From Silene latifolia (lineage: Eukaryota; Streptophyta; Magnoliopsida; Caryophyllales; Caryophyllaceae): a stretch of 64,000 bases of DNA. The stretch is from positions 43,560,969-43,624,968 of the forward strand of contig NC_133538.1 of NCBI RefSeq assembly GCF_048544455.1, read 5' to 3'. Below, in pieces: positions 55,644 to 64,000 of the stretch. The notes below the pieces were generated by a model. It was not told where the DNA came from and ran no database searches. It was given only the letters and a program-made list of their open reading frames with translations. Both the position numbers and the translations under genes were made by a program. The first letter of the stretch is position 1, and every line of letters begins with the position of its first letter.

Positions 55644-55667
55644 CTCAAGGAACCGAAGTTCCCTGAG
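55644..55667 (-). other. Leader hairpin of element C before the gag AUG
   Basis: On the minus strand CTCAGGGAAC TTCG GTTCCTTGAG forms a 10-bp stem (one G-U) capped by a C(UUCG)G tetraloop, an exceptionally stable RNA loop. It ends 9 nt before the gag ATG, the same distance as in element A. Confidence 0.7.
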
Positions 55668-55717
55668 ACTAAAGAAAGAAAGACTAAAATTAAAGACAAC
55701 TAAAACTAGCGCTGCCT

Positions 55718-55734
55718 CCCCGGCAACGGCGCCA
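55718..55734 (-). other. Primer binding site, tRNA-Asp type (element C)
   Basis: The minus strand reads TGGCGCCGTTGCCGGGG, a perfect complement of the plant tRNA-Asp 3' end, five bases inside the LTR. Confidence 0.92.
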
Positions 55735-55739
55735 AAATT

Positions 55740-57501
55740 TGATACCTGTCGAAGTGAGTACCAAAAATAATATTTATAAAACCAAACTACTACTAGCAAG
55801 CGGTAGTAAGGGTCGATCCGCAGGGAGGTAGGGAGATAATAGTTGTTATTAATTCTAGTCTAAGGGTAACAGTTGTGGGGGGTTTTGGAGTGGATTATTT
55901 CTAAGTCTAAATGCATAAATAAAAGGCAAGTAATAAAAAGAGATGTAAACAATAATAAAAAGAATGCTAAGACGGTCGGTTCACTGCAGCTGCGACGACG
56001 GTATCTAAGTAAATCTGATAGATCACGATAGGTGGGCAAATAAGAAGTCCTCTCGGTCCATTCTTAACTAGTAGCGCCTCTCAGCCTATGCTACTGGTCC
56101 CTAGGTCTCACTAATACTAGCTCTCGCCCTGAAAAGTGATTCCTAATGCCTAAATTACTTATCTTTCGATCTTAGCAATTTAGTCGTCTCAATTTATTAA
56201 TCTATTTTCCCTCCCCTATCTCTCGATCTTGTGGGTCGGTCAAATACTAAGCATTTAACAAGTCTCCTCTCGATCTCGTTGTCAAATATTGCAATTAAAA
56301 CATTGAAACGGTGCTAATCTATTGCATATTGTCGATCGATCGACCAGCTAAACCAACGATCGATCGACCAGCGGTCCATCGATCGATCAACTAATCCGAT
56401 CGATCGACCAAAGGCCGACATCAGGTTTACTAATCTACATCGTCTTCGCTACAGATCCCCTCGCATCTTAGCACGGGGTATTTAGCTACTCATAATAATT
56501 CTAACTATAACTACGAAAGCAATTAAAACAAGAACTAAGCATGATTAAAACGATTTAACAAAGAAATTCGCAATAAAGAAAATTACGGCTTTCGGGAACT
56601 AATCTAGCAATTCTAACTATGGAGATAATAAACTTAAAGACTGAAATTATGATTGAGAAATACCGAAACTGAAGGCCGAAAGGAAATCCAGATGCAAAAT
56701 AGCGAACATTATTGAGAAACTAAAATATTTGAATTGAATGTAAACTATGCTAAAATCGAGACCTAATGTCTCTCCTCAAAACTGATTGTTATTCTGAAAA
56801 CATAGGTTAGTTTATATAGGAAAAATCCTGCGTAACCTTTATTCCTAAACCTAATCACAATGGGCTTTGGAATTCTCGATCTTTTAATTTGCGATCGGAC
56901 CGTTGTTGATCGATCGACCATAAGCATCAATCGATCGACTAAGTAGCAGCGAACAGTAGCTACTGGAACCCGTGGGGTGGTCGATCGACCACTTGGACCA
57001 GTCGATCGACCAACGGTATCTGACTGCATTCTCGACGAATTCTGCTCGCGACCGATCTTAAAACAGCTGCCATTTCTTCGTTCCTTGGTCAAATCAGGCG
57101 TTCTACGCGGCGTTGGAAAGCTAAGAGGATAGGCTTTCACTTCCAATTGGAATCACTCGATTATCAGGTCTAGAACTCAAGATATAGCCATCTGAAGCAG
57201 GCTGCAATGTCGAGAAGCACTTCTTTGCTTGTTAAACTCGTACGCACCCATGCTTTTGCTATCTTTAGGCCTTGAAATGCGCACCAAGCTCATTCCTCGA
57301 GTCAATACTTCATGTCAAATGCAATGTCAATTACTTAGGGATGGATTCGGCTCGATTTCCGCTCAATTCTTCATATTTCTGCAATAATAGACAAAAACAC
57401 AAAGTAGAGGAAAATAGGGAAATAATGGCATATATTGCACATTTGAGCTCTGAAATGCGTGTAGAATAAAGTGTGAAACATCATATTTTAGACACGCATC
57501 A
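55740..57501 (-). repeat. 5' LTR of element C
   Basis: 1762 bp partner of 50674-52445. Palindrome groups lie at 56331-56412 and 56909-57012. Confidence 0.93.
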
Positions 57502-57641
57502 ATGATATAACTATTTCGTTGATTTTATGAAAAGCTTGGTAGAATTGCATGCTTAGCTATAGCACATGTTGAGTTTATAGTGTTGTTTAGTATGTTGGGA
57601 GATGTGAGATAACATGCAGGTAGTTTATGCGAGTCAGCATG

Positions 57642-57946
57642 ACTCGATCGAGTAGGGGGGTACTCGATCGGGTAGGTGTGATACTCGGTCGAGTGGGTTT
57701 AACTCGATCGAGTGGGTATTTGACGATTTTGAATCCAGAATCGTGTTTTTGGGCACTCGATCGAGTACCTCGGGCACTCGATCGAGTAGGGGGTCACTCG
57801 ATCGAGTAGCCGGGCTACTCGGTCGAGTATGTTAGAGGTCAGAAGGTCTGTTTGGGTTCTGGAGTCGAGGCACTCGATCGAGTATGCTGGGCACTCGATC
57901 GAGTAGCCTCTTACTCGATCGAGTAGGTTTGGGTACTCGATCGAGT
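57642..57946. repeat. Twelve-unit CGATCG palindrome array in the gypsy D leader
   Basis: ACTCGATCGAGT units start at 57642, 57662, 57683, 57702; 57755, 57776, 57796, 57817; 57872, 57893, 57913, 57935. They form three groups of four, spaced 19-22 bp inside groups and 53-55 bp between them. Nine are perfect; the others carry one A-to-G type change (CGGTCG or CGATCGGG). It lies between the nested element C and the gag ATG at 58027. Confidence 0.93.
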
Positions 57947-58026
57947 ATGTCCTGGGCAGTCTGTTTTCGTGTTTTGAGGTTTAATGCTTGTGTTTATGTC
58001 TACCCTTTCTTATATATAGTTTCAAG

Positions 58027-59170
58027 ATGTCGCCCAAGAGAAACGCTTACTATGCGAGAGCTGAGACCATGAACATAGACGATGTTGTTAAGATGTTGGA
58101 GCACCAAGATGCCCTAACTGAGGCCTTAAAGAAAGTGAATAAGGATAAGGAGGTTGATCACTCTAAGATCAGTCTCTATATAGCGAGGTTTAATCCAAAA
58201 GAGTACACGGGAACCGGGGAACCAAACCTTCTTGACAACTGGCATCGTGAGATGGAGAACATCCTGGACATGGTTCATTGTCCTTATGAGATGAGAGTGG
58301 AGCAAGCCGCGTTCTACCTGAGGGACGCAGCTGACAAGTGGTAGGATACGGTGAAGGTGGGTGCTAGGGAGATGTATGTGAACCAGGGCTTATCAGCTAT
58401 ACCTTGGGAAGAGTTTCGGAGAGCTATGAGGAAGGAGTTTGTACCGGAACATGTGAGGAGTAAGCTGAGAGAGGAGTTCGATGGGTTTAAGATGACATCT
58501 GATATGTTAGTTGCTGAGTATTACAAGTAGTTTAATGAGAAGTCTAGGTATTCTGAGGATATGGGTCTGAGTGAGGAGAACCTAGCGCTGAGGTTTGAAA
58601 GAGGGTCAACACCCAAGATTATGGAGAAGTTACCCGTGGGAGTCCTTACCGATGTTAAGGAAGCTTATGAGAGAGCTGGGAGAGCTGAGAGGCTGGTTGA
58701 GATGGCTTAGGAGAGAGTGAGTGCGAAAAGAAAGGCTGAGAGTGAGGGTGGAGGCCAGTCTAGTCACAAGAAAGGCAACCACAATCAAGCTAGAGGGTTT
58801 TCTTCTGGGTCAGGGTTTAGTGTTGGGGCTTCCTTCGGGCGTGGCCGTGTGAGTAGCAGTAGTAGTTGGGGTGTGACTTGCTTTGGCTGTGGTGGTGTGA
58901 GCCACAAGAGACATGAGTGCACGAGTATGCCGGGAACTTTTCAGGGATCGGCTCGGAGGAGCTATTCTCAGGGACCTGCTCAGAGCTATGCGAGCAACAG
59001 ACCGTCTGGGTCATGGTTTAACCGGGGAAGCCAGAGCTATCAGGGTGGAGGTAACCGCAATGGCGGTAATTCTTATCAGAAACCAGCTACAAACAACAAT
59101 AACAACAATCAGGGGTCGGGTGCTAAGCCGACCACATCAGCCAGTACTGTCCAGGGAGGTGGACAGAAGA
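58027..59170 (+). pseudogene. gag of gypsy D, three in-frame stops
   Basis: From ATG 58027 (MSPKRNAYYARAE) the frame reads a retrotransposon-gag domain (IARFNPKEYTGTGEPNLLDNWHREME, ADKW, WEEFRRAMRKEFVP). It ends in a Gly/Ser/Gln-rich tail with a CCHC knuckle CFGCGGVSHKRHEC (near 58880-58920). TAG stops replace residues near 58342, 58528 and 58708; conserved residues there are Trp or Gln, so all fit C-to-T or G-to-A change. No other frame loss occurs in this part. Confidence 0.85.
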
Positions 59171-61152
59171 CCAGTGGAAAGCTGTTCATGATGGACAAGA
59201 AAGCAGCTGAGGAAGATGCCCATGTTATCACTGGTACTTTTCTTGTTAACGGTATTCATACCTTTGTTTTGTTTGATTCGGGGGCTTCTCAGTCGTTTGT
59301 ATCTTCGAGTCATGTTAAACGGTTGGGTCTGAGGGTATATGAGTCCGTAAGTGAGAAAGTTTTTATACCTTCGGGTGAGTCTGTATCCCGTGGGAGGTTG
59401 TTTAGAGATGTATCTATGATAGTTGGGCAAGTTGATCTACCTGTAGATTTGCTAGAGTTTCCTTTTGACGGTTTTGAGATGATAGTCGGGATGGACTGGT
59501 TAGGAAAGTATAAAGCTAAAATAGACTGTCATCAAAAGAAAGTGTCTTTGAGAGGGCCTAAGGGTGTTAGTGTGTCTTACTGTGGGTTTCTAGTCAAACC
59601 CAAAGTTAAGTTGATTGCAGCTGTCACCTTGAAGTCTTACCCGAGGAAGGGATGTCCTTTGATCTTGTGCCATGTGAGAGATGACCGGATAGAGAGTCCG
59701 ACGCTTGATCGATACCGGTGGTGGGAGAGTTTGCGAGATGTTTTCCGAGAGGAGATTCCGGGTTGCCACCAAGAGGAGATAGATTTCACCGTTGAGTTGA
59801 AACCGGGGGCACGGGCCAATCTCTAAGGCACCGTCGGGATGGGTCCTAAAGAGATGGAGGAGCTCAGGAAACAGTTAGATGATCTGATAGAGAAGGGATA
59901 CATTAGACCTAGTGTATCGCCGTGGGGAGCACCAATTATTTTTGTGAAGAAGAAAGATGGGAGTTTGAGGTTGTGCATAGACTACAGAGAGCTGAACTGA
60001 GTGACTGTGAAGAACAAGTATCCTTTGCCAAGGATAGATGACCTGTTTGATCAGTTGAGTGGTGCATCAGTCTTTTCCAAGATTGATTTGAGGTCGGGGT
60101 ACCATCAGGTGAAGATTAGAGAGGTGGACATACCAAAGACAGCTTTCACGTCGAGGTATGACCATTATGAGTATGTAGTGATGCCGTTTGGGTTATCTAA
60201 TGCACCGGCTGTGTTTATGGATTTGATGAACAAAATCTTCAGACAGTTTTTGGACAAGTTTGTGGTGGTGTTCATCAATGACATCTTAGTCTACTCTAAG
60301 ACTAAGGAGGAGCATGAGGAGCATCTGAGGATCGTGTTGCAGACTTTGAGGGAGCATGATTTGTATGCTAAGCTGTCCAAGTGTGAGTTCTGGTTAGAGA
60401 AAGTTGCTTTTCTGGGGCATGTGATCTCTAAGGAGGGAGTAGCTTTGGATCCGGCGAAGATTGAGGCAGTGACAAAGTGGGAAGCACCAAAGAATGTTGC
60501 TGAGATTAGGAGTTTCTTGGGTTTAGCTGGATACTACAGACGGTTCGTGAAAGATTTCTCCAAGATAGCTAGACCTATGACAGCTTTGATGAGGAAAGAG
60601 AACAGGTTTCGTTGGGATGATCGCTATGAGAAGGCGTTTTAAACATTAAAGGAGCGTTTGACCACAGCTCCTATCTTAGCATCTTCTGAAGGGATTGAGA
60701 ACTTTGAGGTTTATACGGATGCCTCAAAGAATGGATTAGGATGTGTGTTGATGCAGAACGGTAAGGTGATTGCCTATTCTTCTAGGCAATTGAAGCCGTA
60801 CGAGGAGAATTATCCTACACATGATCTAGAGTTGGGGGCAGTGGTGTTTGCTCTCAAGATTTGGAGACATTACCTTTATGAGGCGACCTTTAAGGTATTT
60901 TCAGATCACAAGAGTCTCAAGTACATCTTCACAGAAAAGGAGTTGAACATGAGACAGAGGAGGTGGATTTAGCTGATTGGCGATTATGACATGGATATTA
61001 TCTACCATGAAGGGAAAGCCAATGTTGTTGCAGATGCTTTGAGTAGAAAGAGTGTACATTCCCTGTGTACAGCTCTATCTTTGATGAGGTTGAGAGATGA
61101 GGTGGGGAAGTTTGGGATACATATGATGCGAGAGAGGGGATGTTTGGGGAGA
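59171..61152 (+). pseudogene. Protease, RT and RNase H of gypsy D, inactivated
   Basis: Protease: LFDSGASQSFV (near 59265) and [52 protein letters not shown], then [10 protein letters not shown] near 60275, where family members have FIDD, so the second catalytic Asp is replaced by Asn. RNase [41 protein letters not shown] and [10 protein letters not shown]. Stops or shifts are near 59824 (indel), 59998 (TGA), 60640 (TAA), 60970 (TAG) and about 61150 (frameshift). Confidence 0.88.
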
Positions 61153-61153
61153 T

Positions 61154-62620
61154 TTGACATTCACCGATCTTTATGATGATATTCGAGGTAAACAGGCTTC
61201 AGATCCTAAGATGGTTGAGTGGAGAGCTGGAGTAGAGAAAGGGACAGTGTCCCGATTTTCTATTCATACAGATGGTAGTTTGAGGTTCGATGGTAGGTGG
61301 TGTGTCCCTGATGATGAGGAGCTGAAAAAGACAATCATGACAGAGGCACATTGTACACCGTATTCAGTACATCCAGGTGGTGAAAAGCTATACAAGGATT
61401 TAAAGAACACGTTTTGGTGGCCTGGGATGAAGAAAGAAACAGCAGAGTTTGTGGCCCGTTGTTTGACATGCCAGAGAGTAAAAGGGGAACAGCGACGACC
61501 ACAAGGTAAGATTCAGTCTTTAGAGGTACCTGAGTGGAAGTGGGAATCCATTTCTATGGATTTTATCGTGGGTTTACCAAAGAGTCAACAGGGTAATAAC
61601 ATGATATGGGTGATAGTAGATCGACTGACCAAGTCAGCTCACTTTGTTCCAATGAAAGATACATGGACTAAGGCACAATTGGCTATGGCTTATCGAAAGA
61701 ATGTGCTAAAGTTACATGGAGTCCCTAAGGACATAGTGTCTGACAGAGATGCGAGGTTTATATCACGGTTTTGGAAAGAGTTGCAGGAATCTTTGGGAAC
61801 AACTTTGAAGATGAGTACAGCTTTTCATCCTGCGACAGACGGTCAGATTGAGAGAACAATCAAAACTCTTGAGGATATGTTACGAGCTTGTGTGATGGAC
61901 TTTGGTGGTAGCTGGGAACAGAGGTTGGATTTGATAGAGTTTTCTTACAACAACAGCTATCACACTAGTATTGGCATGGCACCGTTTGAGGCTTTATATA
62001 GGAGGAGATGCAAGAGTCCGATTTGTTGGGACGACAGTGCTGAGGCAGTGGTTCTAGGACCAGAGATGGTACATGAGATGGTTGAACAGATTAAGATGAT
62101 CAGGAAACGGATGAGAGCAGCTCAAGATAAGCAAAAGAGTTATGCAGATCTACATCGCCGGGATATAGAGTTTCAGGTTGGGGATAAGGTTCTTCTGAAA
62201 GTGTCTCGTATGCGTGGGGTTATGAGATTTGGGAAGAAAGGCAAGCTGAGTCAGAAGTTCATCGGGCCATATGAGATCTTAGAGCGAGTTGGGGAAGTTG
62301 CTTATCGTCGGGCTTTACCTGCTGCGTTAGAGAGAGTGCATAATGTGTTTCATGTATCACAGCCGCGAAAGTATGTGAGTGACCCGTCACATGTGTTAGA
62401 GGCAGAGAACTTAGATCTAGATGAGTCTTTATCATATCTTGAGGTACCTAAGCAGATTCTTGACCGGAAGGTTAGGAAGATTAGGAGTGGTGAGACAGTT
62501 TTGCTTAAGATCCTTTGGTCTAACCACGAGACTGAGGAAGCTACATGGGAGGCAGAGGATGCCATGAGAGAGCGCTACCCTTTCCTTTTTGATCAGGTAT
62601 GTTTGGTTACGAGGACGTAA
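61154..62620 (+). pseudogene. Integrase with chromodomain of gypsy D, open frame
   Basis: 488 codons without a stop. H-H-C-C finger (HCTPYSVHPGG...CLTCQRVKG), core with D in SMDFIVGLP, D in SDRDARF and E in DGQIERTIKTLEDML. Then GVGDKVLL-like QVGDKVLLKVS, KFIGPYEILERVGEVAY and VFHVSQ follow. The C-terminus is a chromodomain, LEVPKQILDRKVRKIRSGE to ATWEAED, a feature of chromoviruses thought to steer integration to marked chromatin. It is called a pseudogene because the upstream polyprotein is broken. Confidence 0.9.
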
Positions 62621-62853
62621 CCTTGTTTCTTTTAGGGGGGTAGGAGATGATCGCAAAGAGTTTTTAAGAGTTTTATACCCTTTTTATGTTATGTCGGTAT
62701 AGTTGTTGTCGTTTGAGTCGGGTTGAGTTTGAGTTAATAACATGTTTTATGTTGAGTTTTGTTTTGGGTGCTGAGTCGGGAGTGCGTAGTGTGAGTCCTT
62801 GTTTTGTTGTGGTTTGAACTTCGGGGACGAAGTTCTTTTTAAGGAGGGAAGAC

Positions 62854-64000
62854 TTTAATACTCCGTATTTATAAGTCTTTGGGTACTCTATCGAGTAGGC
62901 CTTACTCTGTCGAGTAAGGGTGAGTTGCATTTTAAAATAGTTTCTGACCTGTTGGGTACTCGATCGAGTAACTATGATACTCGATCGAGTAAGGGGGTAC
63001 TCGATCGAGTACCTTAGCTACTCGATCGAGTAGCCGTTCTGAGGAGTTATTTCTCGGGTTTTGTTAATTATGCGATTAAGGTATATAATCTTTTCCGTCA
63101 TTGTTCTAAACACTTTTCAAAACCTAATTTACTGTCAAGAGAGAAAGCAAAGTACGTTCGTCACCTTAATCGCATTGTTAGCAAATCCCGGAGTTTGGAA
63201 GGTCGGATTTCATCGTTCTTTATACCGTTGTGATCCTTGCGTCAAGGGTAAGACCTATATACCATTTTTATAATGTTTCCATAAAGTTGGTTAAACCCTA
63301 ATTTGGGAATTGGGGGTTTTGTAGTATGTTATGCTTGGTAGTGATTATATGTTTGTATGTTAGGAGGAAGATTCGAAGAGGAAGCCTTTTGATATCAGCT
63401 GTGAGATCGTCTGATTGTTGTGCTTTCCAGGTAGGGTTTCCCTACTCAGTATTAGTTACATAATGTGTGGTGATTGTGCGGTAATTAGTACTTGTTGTTT
63501 GGTTTCGTAACGGTTGTTGATTGATTGTTGTTGATGGATGTGATTATTTGTCTCTGGTTCTCGAGATGCGTTCTCGGCTGAGTGGAGTCACTTGCGGGAG
63601 TGGCTTCACGCCCTAGTTTTGCTCTCTGTGGAACCCGCCACGGGAGGGGATGTGCACATTAATGGGACAGGGTTATCGCTCGGTATGATGAGCGGGGCTT
63701 AGGTGGGAACGGCTGCGGTCCCCCACTGGCAGGGCTGGTCCAGTGGACAGTCGGTGACGGAGATGGAGTGGAGTGGATGATTGTGTATGATTGTATGAGC
63801 TGTATTGTTTTCTGTTCAGTTGGTTATGTGATTTATGTAAATAGTACTGACCCCGATTATTGATTTAAAACCTGCGGTGATCCATTCGGGGATGGTGAGC
63901 AGATATTAAGCAGGTATGAGATGAGTACTGGGATAGCTGGTATGTGCCACGATATGATGATAGAAGTCTTCCGCTGTAGCTTAGTAGTTTTCATGACATT
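62854..64000 (+). repeat. Right LTR of gypsy D, cut by the window edge
   Basis: Matches the left LTR from its first base. Palindrome units start at 62958, 62979, 62999 and 63020, with two decayed units before them. The last 200 bp are outside the window. Confidence 0.88.

Larger units (their letters stand above)
50674..57501 (-). mobile_element. Complete non-autonomous LTR retrotransposon C nested in gypsy D
   Basis: 6828 bp flanked by a perfect 5-bp duplication atgat (50669-50673 and 57502-57506). LTRs are 50674-52445 and 55740-57501. On the minus strand the primer site (tRNA-Asp) is at 55734-55718, a gag-like frame follows, and the purine tract TTTGGTTTGGGGAGATT adjoins the left LTR at 52446-52462. 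There is no protease, RT or integrase, so it depends on enzymes from elsewhere. LTRs are nearly identical away from the palindromes, so the insertion is recent and younger than D. Confidence 0.95.
48959..64000 (+). mobile_element. Chromodomain Ty3/gypsy retrotransposon D, split by element C
   Basis: Left LTR 48959-50313, primer site 50317, leader 50329-50673 and 57507-58026 (interrupted by element C), gag-pol 58027-62620, right LTR from 62854 to beyond the window. The C-terminal chromodomain and DSGA protease point to the Tekay/Del chromovirus type. The frame has many stops and a mutated RT active site, so it is dead. Confidence 0.9.

Noticed and set aside
56763-57146. 127-codon frame with repeated GRST/DRST peptides (also 51841-52089)
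   Set aside because: Falls inside the LTRs of element C; the repeats simply translate the CGATCG palindromes.
57642-57946. CRISPR-like array (regular short repeats with spacers)
   Set aside because: Repeats are 12-bp palindromes with 7-10 bp spacers in a plant retrotransposon leader. There are no cas genes, and the size is wrong.

Overview
The window looks like nuclear DNA of a flowering plant, almost certainly a eudicot and possibly from the Caryophyllales (weak inference from repeat style). It has intron-bearing genes with plant-type products, very AT-rich intergenic DNA, and many nested LTR retrotransposons, Helitrons, MITEs, SINEs and an RTE-type LINE. No bacterial, organellar or viral genes were recognised.

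Layout. 1-5402 is a nested repeat block. The 5' LTR and gag end of retroelement A (minus strand) lie in a dead Ty1/copia element B, which also carries a copia-type solo LTR with a small hAT-like element inside it. 5403-10942 is a complete but broken Ty3/gypsy element E (minus strand) with 476-bp LTRs and a perfect 5-bp target duplication. 10948-34440 is the gene-bearing part: a SINE with target duplications, an intronless TPR gene on the minus strand that looks like a processed retrocopy, a B-box zinc finger gene of the BBX28/29 type (plus), a short complete Helitron, a universal stress protein gene with a long intron (minus), and a nine-exon TRM5-type tRNA guanine-37 methyltransferase gene (minus) with a LINE in intron 7. 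34463-38250 holds a tandem array of Helitron ends, followed by Stowaway-like MITEs.

39484-64000 is retrotransposon DNA. A plus-strand copia element F has lost its 3' half. It abuts an inverted, degenerate copia element G, whose LTR belongs to the same family as the solo LTR at 3195. Next comes chromodomain Ty3/gypsy element D (plus) in the order pol tail, LTR, gag-pol, LTR. D is split by a complete 6.8-kb non-autonomous element C (minus, TSD atgat), which is related to element A.

The likely functional host loci are the B-box regulator, the stress protein and the tRNA methyltransferase. The TPR retrocopy carries an apparent frameshift.

The most unusual signal is shared by unrelated elements. 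Short perfect palindromes centred on CGATCG occur in groups at about 20-22 bp spacing (two helical turns) in gypsy-like A, C and D and in copia element F. Their outer bases vary but usually keep the dyad symmetry. A second signal is a hairpin placed exactly 9 nt before an AUG in the leaders of both A and C; its pairing is kept although the sequence differs.

All splice sites, domains and boundaries were read by eye. No alignment or database search was run.
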